Shown: positions 46,385 through 55,795, counted from the stretch's first letter. The stretch: DNA of 64,000 nt from an uncultured Blautia sp. (GCA_900543715.1 UQSX01000007.1:13397-77396); one strand, 5' to 3'. Program-made: numbers and translations. Notes: generated by a model not told the origin, from the letters alone.

Positions 46385-47306
46385 CCTCAGACCCCAGATA
46401 GCTGTAATCTGCCTGATAAATCTGATCCAGCCCCATACTTTCTCTGAAAGTTACCTTAGTGTCACCCTCCACAGAAATCTGTACGCCATGGATTTTACAG
46501 GCGTCAGTCAAGGAATTTACAATTGAATAAATCGGCAGCTCCTGCTGAACGCTCATAGTCTCTGTAAGAAAACTTTTGTCAAAGTTCACATAGCAGATTC
46601 CCTCTACAATAGATACACCTAAAATTTTCGTGTTGGATGATAAAACAGGCAGCATGCCATCCTCCTTGGGCCCTTCTAAGAGTTTCTCTACAATGACTCT
46701 TTCCAGGGGAACATTGCTGCTGTAATGAATCCTCCTGGCCTCTCTGACCAAGTGATCTCCATCTTCATTTGCAAAATACAGATTCAGATCAGCAAACACA
46801 TAGGAATTAATATTCTTTCCTTCATTTTCCACAAAGTCGCCTCGTTCCATACGCCCCAGCTCATTACCATCAGAATCTGTCATGGGATTCCCGTTCTCTA
46901 AAAATTCCACATAAGTCACTCCGGGAATCTGTGTAAAAGCCAGGACCATTCCTGTCCTCACTAAAATTTCTCTGACATTATTCATCTTTTTGTATGCTTC
47001 ATCAAAATTCAGAGTCACGGTCTGTCCTTCAAAGGTATAATTCTTCATCAAAACCTCCTCCGGAAGCAGCTTGAGATATTCCTCTGAATCAGAGGGCTGG
47101 GAAAGCAGCTGATATATCTCTTCCACCATCGTCTCAGCAGACTGCTCTGAAGGTTCATAAGGAACCGTCTCCAGCTTCGTTTCCGACAGCGCCAGGTAAT
47201 ACATAGAATATTCTGTTGTCTTTTCTTCCTGGTTTTCTCTGCATCCTGCTGCCGTCAGCAGGCAAAAGCTCAAAAAAACTGCCAGTATTCTTTTGATGTT
47301 TCTCAT
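46374..47306 (-). CDS. GerMN-domain lipoprotein
   Basis: The 310-residue protein, from the ATG with AGGGGG upstream, has a lipoprotein signal ending LLTAAGC (Cys near 22) and two GerMN-like domains: one around 60-170 with VTLNFDEAYKKM, and one around 190-285 with CYVNFDKSFL. GerMN domains occur in spore germination and cell-envelope lipoproteins. Its place directly behind a sensor kinase suggests it acts outside the membrane as a sensor accessory or in wall or spore assembly. It is 10 bp behind the kinase gene. Confidence 0.85.
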   Translation of the reverse strand: MRNIKRILAVFLSFCLLTAAGCRENQEEKTTEYSMYYLALSETKLETVPYEPSEQSAETMVEEIYQLLSQPSDSEEYLKLLPEEVLMKNYTFEGQTVTLNFDEAYKKMNNVREILVRTGMVLAFTQIPGVTYVEFLENGNPMTDSDGNELGRMERGDFVENEGKNINSYVFADLNLYFANEDGDHLVREARRIHYSSNVPLERVIVEKLLEGPKEDGMLPVLSSNTKILGVSIVEGICYVNFDKSFLTETMSVQQELPIYSIVNSLTDACKIHGVQISVEGDTKVTFRESMGLDQIYQADYSYLGSEDES

Positions 47307-47316
47307 CCAATACCCC

Positions 47317-48741
47317 CTATGCAATATAATTCAAAGGGATTCTCACAGAAAATGTAGTTCCCTGATGTTCCTCACTCTTTACCTTAATCGCACCTCTGTG
47401 CATGACAATGGCATTTCTGGTAATGGCCAGGCCAAGGCCGGTACCGCCGATTTCCCGGGAATGGGACTTATCTACCCGGTAAAAACGCTCAAATATTTTA
47501 TCAATAGACTCCTCCGGAATACCGATTCCAGAGTCTGCCACTGTTACATAAAAGTATTTGTGATCTGCGTTCAGGGTCACATGCACCCATCCGTCCTCCA
47601 CATTATATTTAATGCCGTTTTCCACCAGGTTTGAAAAAGCCAGGCTCAGTTTCACTTCATCGATCTCTGCCACCACCGGCCGGAAGCTTTCCAGTACCAG
47701 CTCGACCCTTTTCTTATCTGCGATAGGTTTCAACCGTTTCAAAATATTTTCCAGAAGTTCATTGATACTTACTTTCTGAATATTCAGATCTGAAGCCTTT
47801 TTATCCATCTTTACCAGGGCAAGCAGATCTGTGATGATCTTATTCTCCCGGTCTATCTCCACAGTGATATCCTGCATAAATTCCTTGTACAGCTCTGCGG
47901 GGACCTCTTCCTGGCCTGCCAGAGAGTCTGCCAGAACTTTGATGGAAGTCATGGGCGTTTTCAGCTCATGGGACACATTTGCCACAAACTCCTGTCTGGA
48001 GTCATCCAGGATTTTCATCCTCTTCAGCAATTTATTGAATACATTTGTGATCATCTCAGTTTCCGTATAGTCTGTAACCGATATCTCTTCGTCCAGATAA
48101 CCGTCTGTCAGCTCCTCGATAGCCTTGCTGACTCTGGAGAAAGGTTTAACCAAAATCTTGGACATCACAAAACTCAAGAAAATCACCATCATACTTATGA
48201 TCAGCATAAGAAGATTTCCCCGGTGAGACAGGATTTCAATAGTATCCTGAATTTCTGCGGTAGAAGCGCTGACCAGCATAACTCCGTCAATCTGGCCGGA
48301 TTCTCCATTAGTCAGAGGGATCGTCTGTTCTATATAAGTATTCTCCTCGTCATAATAGCTGGTATTTACACCTTCAAAGCACTGGATCACTTCCTCGGAA
48401 AAGGCATACTTTCCTTCATCGATATCATAGGTATCCTCCACAATCCTTCCATTCCTGTTGATGATCAGGACCCTGGCGCTGAAAACAGAAGAGATCATAG
48501 AAAGTTCACCGTCTATGACCTCTGATTTTTCCTGAAGATACCCTTCCTTCATCAGTTGATTTCCCAGAATATCGCACTGGTTCCTTACTTTAATCTGTCT
48601 CAATTCTACTGCTCTGTTTTCATAAGATCCTATCAGCATCCCTTCTACAATAAATCCGGGAATAATCCCTATCATGATCATAATGATCATGATACGAAAT
48701 CTGAGGCTTTTAAAAAATGACAGTTTAAGCTTTATACGCAT
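47317..48741 (-). CDS. Membrane sensor histidine kinase (WalK/PhoR-like)
   Basis: From the ATG of MRIKLKLSFF (GAGGGG upstream) the kinase has 474 residues: span 1 (about 16-36), an extracellular sensor domain of about 130 residues, span 2 (about 177-195), HAMP (VKPFSRVSKAIEELTDG), dimerisation helix with His258 in VSHELKTPMTS, N box NLVENGIKYN and G boxes DSGIGIPEE and GGTGLGLAI. There is no PAS domain, unlike B. subtilis WalK. It pairs with the regulator just upstream. The stimulus is unknown; the envelope neighbours suggest wall sensing. Confidence 0.92.
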   Translation of the reverse strand: MRIKLKLSFFKSLRFRIMIIMIMIGIIPGFIVEGMLIGSYENRAVELRQIKVRNQCDILGNQLMKEGYLQEKSEVIDGELSMISSVFSARVLIINRNGRIVEDTYDIDEGKYAFSEEVIQCFEGVNTSYYDEENTYIEQTIPLTNGESGQIDGVMLVSASTAEIQDTIEILSHRGNLLMLIISMMVIFLSFVMSKILVKPFSRVSKAIEELTDGYLDEEISVTDYTETEMITNVFNKLLKRMKILDDSRQEFVANVSHELKTPMTSIKVLADSLAGQEEVPAELYKEFMQDITVEIDRENKIITDLLALVKMDKKASDLNIQKVSINELLENILKRLKPIADKKRVELVLESFRPVVAEIDEVKLSLAFSNLVENGIKYNVEDGWVHVTLNADHKYFYVTVADSGIGIPEESIDKIFERFYRVDKSHSREIGGTGLGLAITRNAIVMHRGAIKVKSEEHQGTTFSVRIPLNYIA

Positions 48742-48819
48742 CTGCTCAATCCCCTCTCTTCTGATAAAAGAAAACGAGCCGCCTGCAAACAGACGCCGGC
48801 AGCTCTCGGATTCCATATT

Positions 48820-49509
48820 CTATCCCTGAAAATAATATCCGATTCCCCACTTGGTGTGGACATACTTAGGATCGCTGGGCACTGTCTCAATCTTCTCTCT
48901 CAGACGGCGGATATGTACATCTACTGTCCGAACGTCCCCGGGATACTCATATCCCCATACCAGATTCAGCAGGTTTTCTCTGCTGTATACTTTATTAGGA
49001 TTTTTGGCCAGAAGCTCCAAAAGGTCGAACTCCTTAGCAGTGAGATTAATTTCCCTATCTCCTATGAAAACTCTTCTGCCCTCCAGATCCAGCTTCAGTT
49101 CTCCGCTGATCAGGACTTTCTCCCCGCTTTCCTTCTTCTCGTCTTTGCTGGCCCGGCGCATGATCGCTTTGATCCTGGCCTTCACCTCCAGGATATTAAA
49201 GGGTTTGGTTATATAATCGTCTGCCCCGTATTCCAGGCCCAGGATCTTATCCATATCCTCTCCCTTTGCAGTAAGCATAATAATAGGAACACTGGAAAAC
49301 TCCCGGATCTGCTGACACACCTCCAGCCCTGTCATCTTGGGCAGCATAATGTCCAGAAGGATCATATCGTATTCTTTTGTCCTTGCTTTTTCCAGGGCTT
49401 CCTCTCCGTCATAGGCGCAGTCTACCTCCATATCATCCTGTTCCAGGCTGAAACGGATCCCCTTTACGATTAATTTTTCGTCATCAACAACCAACACTCT
49501 TCTGCTCAT
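48820..49509 (-). CDS. OmpR-family response regulator
   Basis: The 229-residue regulator has a receiver domain with the acidic pair DD near residue 9-10, phosphoacceptor Asp53 (ILLDIML) and Lys near 103 (YITKPF), then a winged-helix domain with LTAKEFDLLELLAKNPNKVYSR-type recognition region (written in part: TAKEFDLLELLA, VYSRENLLNLVWGYE) and VDVHIRRLREKIE. It should bind direct repeats. It precedes the kinase gene and is 10 bp behind comEA. Confidence 0.93.
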   Translation of the reverse strand: MSRRVLVVDDEKLIVKGIRFSLEQDDMEVDCAYDGEEALEKARTKEYDMILLDIMLPKMTGLEVCQQIREFSSVPIIMLTAKGEDMDKILGLEYGADDYITKPFNILEVKARIKAIMRRASKDEKKESGEKVLISGELKLDLEGRRVFIGDREINLTAKEFDLLELLAKNPNKVYSRENLLNLVWGYEYPGDVRTVDVHIRRLREKIETVPSDPKYVHTKWGIGYYFQG

Positions 49510-49519
49510 CTTCTATCTC

Positions 49520-50161
49520 CTATTCCACTGTTATATATGCTTCTATCTTTTCAAAGGTCTTTCCTTTAATTCCGGAAACCTGCTGAATGTCCTCTATACT
49601 TCCAAAACCGCCGGTCTCTTCTCTGTAATCAATGATGGCCTGAGCCCGTACTTCTCCGATTCCGGGGATCGTCTGCAGTTCCTCCAGGGAAGCCTGATTG
49701 ATGTTGACTTTTCCACTCTCTGCCTCCCCATTCCCCTTTGCTGTCTGGTCCGAAAGAACTCCCTGTTCTTTCAGAGCCTGGGTCTCTTCTCTTGTATAAA
49801 CCAGGATCTTCTCTCCATCGGAAACAGTGGCCGCCTGATTCAGATACTGCGTATCCGCCTCTTCTGTAAATCCGCCCGCTGCTTCAATGGCCTGAAAAAC
49901 TCTGGCATTTTCCTCCAGGGTATAGACTCCTGGATTTTTCACTGCCCCGCCAACATCCACCCAGATTCCGGAAGGGGATTCCCTCCCATCATCAGAGTCC
50001 TCCGTTTTCTCCTCTTCTTTCTCTGCAGCTTCCTGGTTTTCTGTCTCGGAGACCTCCCCTGACTGTCCAATGACGATCTCTTCTTTTCCACTTCCGCAGG
50101 AGGGAAGACAAAGCAGTGTCCAGAGAAAAATCATCGGCAGATAATTTTTTATTTTTTTCAT
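49520..50161 (-). CDS. comEA: ComEA-like DNA-binding protein with SLBB and helix-hairpin-helix domains
   Basis: The 213-residue protein has a hydrophobic N-terminus ending LLCLPSCGSG, which reads as a lipobox, then an acidic linker, an SLBB domain (VDVGGAVKNPGVYTL) and a C-terminal HhH pair (VNINQASLEELQTIPGIGEVRAQAIIDYRE). ComEA binds incoming double-stranded DNA outside the cell. A lipid anchor instead of a transmembrane helix is uncommon. It is the first gene of a run comEA, regulator, kinase, GerMN, comEC, holA. Confidence 0.92.
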   Translation of the reverse strand: MKKIKNYLPMIFLWTLLCLPSCGSGKEEIVIGQSGEVSETENQEAAEKEEEKTEDSDDGRESPSGIWVDVGGAVKNPGVYTLEENARVFQAIEAAGGFTEEADTQYLNQAATVSDGEKILVYTREETQALKEQGVLSDQTAKGNGEAESGKVNINQASLEELQTIPGIGEVRAQAIIDYREETGGFGSIEDIQQVSGIKGKTFEKIEAYITVE

Positions 50162-50218
50162 TCTACATACCTCATGCCTCAGTCAGACAGAAACAGTCCA
50201 GTATGTACAACTGTATTT

Positions 50219-50247
50219 ATTGTAACGAATTTATGGGCGCTTTACAA
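50219..50247 (-). promoter_or_regulatory. Promoter of the comEA-to-holA run
   Basis: On the minus strand TTGTAA (50242-50247) and TACAAT (50219-50224) have an exact 17 bp spacer, about 60 bp upstream of comEA. The rest of the 280 bp gap between comEA and the transporter terminator shows nothing else. Confidence 0.7.
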
Positions 50248-50407
50248 TATCTATTTTCAAGTTCTTATAAAATCCTTTACAATTCTCCCAAAGCCGCTGA
50301 ATGACTGTCTGCTGATCTTTCTTTCTGGAAATATATGGCTGACACGCCGGAAATAGTTTCTTGAAATGTAGCTTCAGTATAGCACTCTCTCCCAAAAATG
50401 GCAAACC

Positions 50408-50438
50408 AAAAAACAGCTCCATGTCGGAGCTGTTTTTT
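50408..50438 (-). terminator. Terminator of the small DMT transporter gene
   Basis: A perfect 13 bp stem, 50408-50420 with 50426-50438 (core CAGCTCC/GGAGCTG), has a 5 nt loop and a T run in either direction. It lies 6 bp past the transporter stop. Confidence 0.85.
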
Positions 50439-50443
50439 GTACA

Positions 50444-50875
50444 TTATTCCCATTTAAAGATTACAATCCCTGTGACCGCTATAGCCATACCTATGAGTTT
50501 TCTCCATTCAAAAGGAGACTTTTCCACACCAAACAGTCCCATAAGTTCAATGATATAGGCCACTGCAAGCTGTGCTACTACGATAAGCATAGCTGATCTG
50601 GCTGGTCCCAGAGCCGACATACTCTGGATAACTGTCACTGTAATAAAGGCACCTATCACTCCTCCCAGGAGAAGATATTTGTGATTTACCATAGCCAGTT
50701 CCCCAATCCTTTCTCTGCCCGTAAAAAACCAGGCGCCGATGCACACCAGCAAAGCAGAAAACTGCACCCAGCCGGTAGACACCCACAGACTGGTCTGTTT
50801 CGTCACTTCTGTGTTAAACACACCTTGTATACTCATCAGCGCGCCGGACAAAAGGGCGATTAAAATTCCCCACAC
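50444..50875 (-). CDS. Small DMT-family transporter (YdcZ/DUF606-like)
   Basis: The 143-residue protein is almost entirely membrane, with five predicted helices. It has the opening LIALLSGALMSIQGVFNTEV and a C-terminal GMAIAVTGIVIF helix, as in the half-size DMT proteins of the YdcZ type. Such proteins usually dimerise; the substrate is unknown. The start is GTG with a strong AAGGAGG. It lies about 120 bp behind argD, with no strong terminator between, so it may be partly co-transcribed with arginine genes. Confidence 0.8.
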   Translation of the reverse strand: MWGILIALLSGALMSIQGVFNTEVTKQTSLWVSTGWVQFSALLVCIGAWFFTGRERIGELAMVNHKYLLLGGVIGAFITVTVIQSMSALGPARSAMLIVVAQLAVAYIIELMGLFGVEKSPFEWRKLIGMAIAVTGIVIFKWE

Positions 50876-50992
50876 AGTTCATACCTCCTTATGATCCAAA
50901 ATACCTTTGCAGGCCGGCTTCCTGTCAGAAACCGTCTCTTCTCTGATATATTTTCCCATAAGGAAGATTTTCATTCCAGACACAAAAAACAA

Positions 50993-52201
50993 CTAGGATA
51001 AGGCTTTCTCCAGTTTTTCTATCATCTCATCAACATCGGCTTTTGTGATGATCAAAGGCGGAACAAACCTCAGCACATCTGCTCCCGCAGAAAGTACAAA
51101 AAGTCCATTTTCAATAGCCTTATTTATAATCTCTCCCACAGATCTGCCGCTGACTACCAGGCCCTGCATCAGCCCTTTTCCTCTTCTTTCTGTAAGGAAT
51201 TCATATTTTTCTGTCAGCTCGTCCAGCTTCTGTTCCAGATAAGGTGCGACCTCCTGAACATGTTCCAGGATCTTTTCCTCTTCAAATATGTCGAAGACCT
51301 TGCTCACAGCACAGCAGGCAAGGGGATTCCCTCCGTAAGTTGTGCCGTGATCTCCAGGCACCAGGGAATTTGCAGCCGTCTTTTCATTTAACACAAAGGC
51401 CCCTACCGGCACACCGCAGCCCAGAGCCTTGGCGCAGGTCATAATATCCGGCATAACTCCATAGGACTGGAAAGCAAACATGCTGCCGGTCCTTCCCATT
51501 CCGCACTGGATCTCATCCAGGATCAGCAGGATATCTTTTTCGTCACATAAACTGCGGATACCCTGGAGAAACTCCTGGCTGGCCGGGTAGATTCCTCCTT
51601 CTCCCTGTACAGGCTCCAGAATAATAGCGCAGGTCTTTTCTGTAATCTGTTCTTTTACACTGTCCAGATCGTTAAAGTCTGCAAACCGTATCCCTCCGAT
51701 CAGAGGCTTAAAAGGTTCCTGATAGTGAGAATTTCCTGTAACAGACAAAGCCCCCAGGCTTCTGCCATGGAAGGAGTGTTTCATGGCTATGATCTCATGA
51801 TCTGTGCTCTGGTCCTTCAGCCATGCATATTTTCTGGCCGCCTTAATGGCCCCTTCAATTGCTTCGGTACCGCTGTTGGTAAAAAAGACTTTGCTGAGGC
51901 CGGAAGCTTTCAGGAGCTTTTCTGCAGCTTCCGCCATAGGCATATTATAAAACAGGTTCGAGGTATGTATCAGTTTGTCGATCTGGTCCTTCAGGGCCTG
52001 ATTATAAGATTTATTTCCATATCCTAATGCAAAAACTGCAATTCCGGCACCAAAATCCAGATATTCTTTTCCTTCCAGATCGTAGAGCCGCACTCCCTGT
52101 CCCCGCTCCAGAACTACCGGGAAACGGTTATAAGTATGGAGCACCGCATTTTCCGCTCTGTCCATGTATTCTTTACTGCACGTCATAATACTGTATTCCA
52201 T
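50993..52201 (-). CDS. argD: Acetylornithine aminotransferase
   Basis: The 402-residue class III PLP aminotransferase converts N-acetylglutamate semialdehyde to N-acetylornithine. It has [39 protein letters not shown] and the Schiff-base lysine Lys258 in [14 protein letters not shown]. The start is uncertain: the ATG at 52201 overlaps argB by 29 bp, while ATGs at 52186 and 52165 are also in frame; none has an ideal ribosome site. It is last of argC-argJ-argB-argD. Confidence 0.95.
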   Translation of the reverse strand: MEYSIMTCSKEYMDRAENAVLHTYNRFPVVLERGQGVRLYDLEGKEYLDFGAGIAVFALGYGNKSYNQALKDQIDKLIHTSNLFYNMPMAEAAEKLLKASGLSKVFFTNSGTEAIEGAIKAARKYAWLKDQSTDHEIIAMKHSFHGRSLGALSVTGNSHYQEPFKPLIGGIRFADFNDLDSVKEQITEKTCAIILEPVQGEGGIYPASQEFLQGIRSLCDEKDILLILDEIQCGMGRTGSMFAFQSYGVMPDIMTCAKALGCGVPVGAFVLNEKTAANSLVPGDHGTTYGGNPLACCAVSKVFDIFEEEKILEHVQEVAPYLEQKLDELTEKYEFLTERRGKGLMQGLVVSGRSVGEIINKAIENGLFVLSAGADVLRFVPPLIITKADVDEMIEKLEKALS

Positions 52202-53066
52202 CCTTTCTCAAAATTGCCGTTCCAATCCCCTTATCCGTAAAGATTTCCAGGAGAAGGCAGTGTTTGATCCTTCCATCCAGGATATGGACTCTGGAAACCC
52301 CTCCTTCAATAGCATCTACACAGTTTTGGAGCTTAGGGATCATGCCCCCTCCCACATTTCCGCTGTCGATCAGATCTCTGGCTTCTTTTACAAACAGCTT
52401 GGAGATCAATGTAGACGGGTCCTCAGGATCTCTGTAAACGCCTTCGATATCTGTAAGAAAAGCCAGCTTTTCCGCATGCATTTGTTTTGCTATAGCGCAG
52501 GCTGCATCATCTGCATTAATATTATAAGTCTGGAAATTTTCATCCATGCCTACCGGACATACAATAGGGAGGAAATCTTTTTCCAAAAGGTCTGAGAGGA
52601 TCTTCGGATTTACTTCTGTTATGTTTCCCACAAATCCGATATCCTGTCCATTAGAGTATTTCTTCTCCACCTGCAGGAGATTACCGTCTTTTCCGCTGAC
52701 TCCCACAGCTTTTACTCCAAGAGACTGGACCAAGGCTACCAGTTCCTTATTCACTTTATTTAATACCATTTCTGCCAGTTCCATGGTCTCTTTGTCTGTC
52801 ACTCTCAGCCCATTGATAAACTGAGGTTCTTTTCCCACTTTGCTGACCCAGCGGCTGATTTCCTTGCCTCCGCCGTGAACAATGATCGGCTTAAAGCCTA
52901 CCAGCTTCAACAGTACCACATCCTGGATCACTGTTTTTTTCAGCTGCTCATCTACCATAGCGCTTCCGCCATACTTCACCACAATAATCTTTCTGTTAAA
53001 TCTCTGTATATATGGAAGGGCTTCGATCAATACTTCCGCCTTATCCAGATATTTCTGCTTAACCAT
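52173..53066 (-). CDS. argB: Acetylglutamate kinase
   Basis: A 297-residue amino-acid kinase that phosphorylates N-acetylglutamate. It has [19 protein letters not shown], the FLTDIEGVY turn and [10 protein letters not shown]. The length and an N-terminal helix before the core fit the arginine-feedback-inhibited type found with the ArgJ cycle. It follows argJ by 12 bp with GGGGGAAAGGAA upstream. Confidence 0.96.
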   Translation of the reverse strand: MVKQKYLDKAEVLIEALPYIQRFNRKIIVVKYGGSAMVDEQLKKTVIQDVVLLKLVGFKPIIVHGGGKEISRWVSKVGKEPQFINGLRVTDKETMELAEMVLNKVNKELVALVQSLGVKAVGVSGKDGNLLQVEKKYSNGQDIGFVGNITEVNPKILSDLLEKDFLPIVCPVGMDENFQTYNINADDAACAIAKQMHAEKLAFLTDIEGVYRDPEDPSTLISKLFVKEARDLIDSGNVGGGMIPKLQNCVDAIEGGVSRVHILDGRIKHCLLLEIFTDKGIGTAILRKDGIQYYDVQ

Positions 53067-53078
53067 TTCCTTTCCCCC

Positions 53079-54314
53079 TTATGAGCGGTAGTCCGCATTT
53101 ATTTTTACATAATCATAGGTGAGATCACAGCCCCAGGCCGTAGCTGTCTCTTCTCCCATTTTTATGTCGGCGATCACAGTCACCTTGTCTTCTGAAAGGA
53201 TCTTTGTCGCTTCTTCCTCGCTGTAGCCTGTGCCGATACCATCCTTCATGATCTGGATCCTTCCTGCCTTGCTTTCAAAAATCAGATCCACCTTTTCCGG
53301 ATCAAACTGGGCGCCTGAATATCCCATGGCACATAAAATTCTTCCCCAGTTGGCGTCATGGCCGAAAATAGCTGCTTTGGTCAGATTTGAAGTGATCACA
53401 GATTTACTGAGAGTCACTGCCTGTTCCTTTGTCTGGGCCCCTGTGACCTTCACTTCAAAAAGAGCCGTGGCCCCTTCTCCGTCTCCGGCAATCTTCTGAG
53501 CCAGTGTTTTATTCACATAATCCAGGGCCTTCTTAAAAGTCTCATAATCCTGATCTTTCTCTGTGATCTTGGGATTTCCTGCCATTCCATTAGCCAAAAG
53601 GAGCACCGTATCGTTGGTGGAGGTGTCTCCATCTACAGAGATCATATTGTAGGAGTCCTGTACACTTTCTTTTAAAGCTTCTTTTAAAAGTTTTTTATCT
53701 ATATCTGCGTCTGTGGTCACAAAAGAAAGCATGGTGCACATGTTGGGATGGATCATTCCGGATCCTTTGCACATTCCGCCGATGAATGCCTTCTTCCCTG
53801 AAAGTTCTATCTCCACAGCCACTTCTTTCTTCACCGTATCCGTAGTCATGATGGCCTCTGCCGCCAGAGTTCCTGCCTCCTTTGTCCCCAAAAGCAGAGG
53901 CGCCATTTTTCTGACACCTTCTTCTAAAACCGGCATTGGAAGCTGCTGACCGATCACACCTGTGGAAGCCACCAGCACACTGTCAGCAGGGATATCAAGA
54001 ACTTCCCCTGCCGTCTTTGCCGTTGCCTGGCAATAGCCATATCCCTCCTGTCCTGTACAGGCATTTGCGATACCGCTGTTGCACACTACGGCCTGAACAA
54101 AAGGAGACTCTTCTACAATTTTCTGATCCCATTTCACCGGCGCAGCTTTCACCACATTGGTGGTAAAGGTTCCGGCACATACACACGGCTTCTCACTGTA
54201 GATCATAGCCATATCCTTTGTTCCGCCTTTTTTGATTCCTGCAGCAATCCCCGCTGCCTGGAATCCTGCAGCAGCGGTAACGCCTCCCTCTGTTATCTTT
54301 ATCTTATCTTCCAT
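53079..54314 (-). CDS. argJ: Bifunctional ornithine acetyltransferase / N-acetylglutamate synthase
   Basis: A 411-residue Ntn-type enzyme that recycles the acetyl group from N-acetylornithine to glutamate. It is cut in two at a conserved Thr, which becomes the nucleophile; here this is Thr194 in GMIHPNMCTMLSF. The residue before it is Cys193 where most homologues have Ala. Other conserved parts: CNSGIANACTG, VASTGVIG and the end EETATAWGCDLTYDYV. Presence of argJ with no argA or argE here implies the cyclic pathway. Confidence 0.96.
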   Translation of the reverse strand: MEDKIKITEGGVTAAAGFQAAGIAAGIKKGGTKDMAMIYSEKPCVCAGTFTTNVVKAAPVKWDQKIVEESPFVQAVVCNSGIANACTGQEGYGYCQATAKTAGEVLDIPADSVLVASTGVIGQQLPMPVLEEGVRKMAPLLLGTKEAGTLAAEAIMTTDTVKKEVAVEIELSGKKAFIGGMCKGSGMIHPNMCTMLSFVTTDADIDKKLLKEALKESVQDSYNMISVDGDTSTNDTVLLLANGMAGNPKITEKDQDYETFKKALDYVNKTLAQKIAGDGEGATALFEVKVTGAQTKEQAVTLSKSVITSNLTKAAIFGHDANWGRILCAMGYSGAQFDPEKVDLIFESKAGRIQIMKDGIGTGYSEEEATKILSEDKVTVIADIKMGEETATAWGCDLTYDYVKINADYRS

Positions 54315-54411
54315 TTTTCAAAGCATCTCCTTTCCAAAAGTACCTGAAAGCTCCCGGCAGCCCTTCCTGAATATCTGGGTCAGATATACATATATACAGC
54401 AAACTGCTGCG

Positions 54412-55452
54412 TTAGGGGAACATGGGCACAAGCCGGAGTCCTTCATCTTCTTTTTCTCCAAACATCAGGTTCATATTCTGTACCGCCTGTCCGGCCGCAC
54501 CCTTTACCAGGTTGTCAATGGCTCCCATCATGATGATGCGGCTGGTCCTTGGATCGATCTTGAAATTAATATCCACATAGTTGCTTCCCTCTACCCATTT
54601 TGTCTGGGGGTACAGATCCTTATCCAGCACACGGACAAATTTCTCATTTTTATAATACTTATCATAAATAGCTTTGACTTCCTCATAAGATACGGATTTT
54701 TTCAGAGAAGCATATGCCGTAGCCAGAATCCCTCTGTTCATAGGGACCAGATGAGGAGTAAAGCTCAAGGTAATCTTTCTTCCTGCTGCATAGCCCAGCT
54801 GCTCCTCAATTTCCGGAGTGTGTCTGTGGTTTCCCACACTGTAGGCCTTCATATTCTCGTTGACCTCACAGAAAAGATTGTCTACCTTGGCTCCCCGTCC
54901 TGCTCCGGAAGTACCGGATTTTGCATCAATGATCAGAGTATCCGGATCAATGATCCCTTCTTTTACCAATGGATAGCAGGTAAGAATACTGCAGGTAGTA
55001 TAGCATCCCGGGTTTGCCACCAGCCTTGCTTTTTTCACGGCTTCCCGGTTGATCTCACAGAGTCCGTACACTGCTTCCGGTATAAACTCCGGTGCTTTAT
55101 GGGAAATTTTATACCACTCTTCATATATCTTTACATCTTTTATACGGAAATCCGCGCTTAAATCAATGATCTTTACTTTAGAAAGGATCTCCTCACTGAT
55201 CATGGAGGCACACAGCCCCTGGGGCGTAGCCGTAAAGATCACATCTACCTGATCTGCCAGTTCCGCCATATTGTCATCCAGGCAGGTATCCTCCACAAGC
55301 TCAAACATATTCTGATATACTTCATAATATTTTTTATCAATATAACTTCTGGAACCGTACCATTTGATCTCCACATTTTTATGGCCCAGAAGAAGGCGGA
55401 CCAGCTCTCCTCCCGCATATCCGGTAGCCCCTATAATTCCTGCTCTTATCAT
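54412..55452 (-). CDS. argC: N-acetyl-gamma-glutamyl-phosphate reductase
   Basis: From the ATG of MIRAGIIGATGYAGGELVR (AGGA upstream) the protein has 346 residues, the usual length; an in-frame codon at 55494 gives 14 extra charged residues before the Rossmann strand and is unlikely. The catalytic cysteine is Cys150 in NPGCYTTC. It reduces N-acetylglutamyl phosphate with NADPH. It heads argCJBD, with promoter and ARG box at 55601-55635. The 97 bp between argC and argJ holds only a weak small hairpin. Confidence 0.96.
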   Translation of the reverse strand: MIRAGIIGATGYAGGELVRLLLGHKNVEIKWYGSRSYIDKKYYEVYQNMFELVEDTCLDDNMAELADQVDVIFTATPQGLCASMISEEILSKVKIIDLSADFRIKDVKIYEEWYKISHKAPEFIPEAVYGLCEINREAVKKARLVANPGCYTTCSILTCYPLVKEGIIDPDTLIIDAKSGTSGAGRGAKVDNLFCEVNENMKAYSVGNHRHTPEIEEQLGYAAGRKITLSFTPHLVPMNRGILATAYASLKKSVSYEEVKAIYDKYYKNEKFVRVLDKDLYPQTKWVEGSNYVDINFKIDPRTSRIIMMGAIDNLVKGAAGQAVQNMNLMFGEKEDEGLRLVPMFP

Positions 55453-55600
55453 CTTCTCATCCTCATTTCCCTTTTCTTCGCTGTCCTTATTCAAAAATGC
55501 TTCCGCATTTTTGCAGGGTATCTGCGATCATCTTGTGTTCATCATACTCCTGTTCTTCTGCTCATGCAAGAAGAAATTATGCATATTCTTTTTCAAATAT

Positions 55601-55614
55601 TGAATAATTATACA
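55601..55614. promoter_or_regulatory. ARG box at the argC promoter
   Basis: TGAATAATTATACA matches the ArgR operator pattern TGAATWWWWATTCA at 13 of 14 positions and is nearly palindromic. It covers the argC -10, so arginine-bound ArgR should block transcription. A much weaker related site lies at 55575-55588. Confidence 0.75.
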
Positions 55615-55635
55615 TCTCGTTCTCTATATATGCAA
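55607..55635 (-). promoter_or_regulatory. Promoter of argCJBD
   Basis: On the minus strand TTGCAT (55630-55635) and perfect TATAAT (55607-55612) are 17 bp apart. The leader to argC is about 145 nt. Confidence 0.8.
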
Positions 55636-55766
55636 GTCTTATTTTTTCTTTTTCGATATATCTCATCTAAAGATTTTCTTATTTATTTCTATACCATATA
55701 TCTATGTAATATTATCTATAACCGTCAGTCATAGAGAAAAACTTTTTACTTTTTTATAATTTCCTA

Positions 55767-55795
55767 TTGCATAATTATAATAATTGTTGTATAGT
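55767..55795 (+). promoter_or_regulatory. Promoter of argG
   Basis: TTGCAT (55767-55772) and TATAGT (55790-55795) are 17 bp apart. It uses the same -35 hexamer as the divergent argC promoter, and an ARG-like box overlaps it. The remaining 130 bp between the two promoters is T-rich with no other feature seen. Confidence 0.72.
55768..55781. promoter_or_regulatory. ARG-like box at the argG promoter
   Basis: TGCATAATTATAAT has one good half (TGCATAATTAT) and a degenerate second half, about 10 of 14 matches. It overlaps the -35 and spacer of argG, so repression by ArgR is plausible but weaker than at argC. Confidence 0.5.

Noticed and set aside
22219..50161. Claim that the strain is naturally competent
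   Set aside because: comEA, comEC and comF are intact, but the pilus genes, comFA and a regulator are not in the window, and these genes persist in many species not known to be transformable.
54315..54411. Terminator or attenuator between argC and argJ
   Set aside because: Only a 5 bp hairpin without a T run is present; the four genes look co-transcribed.
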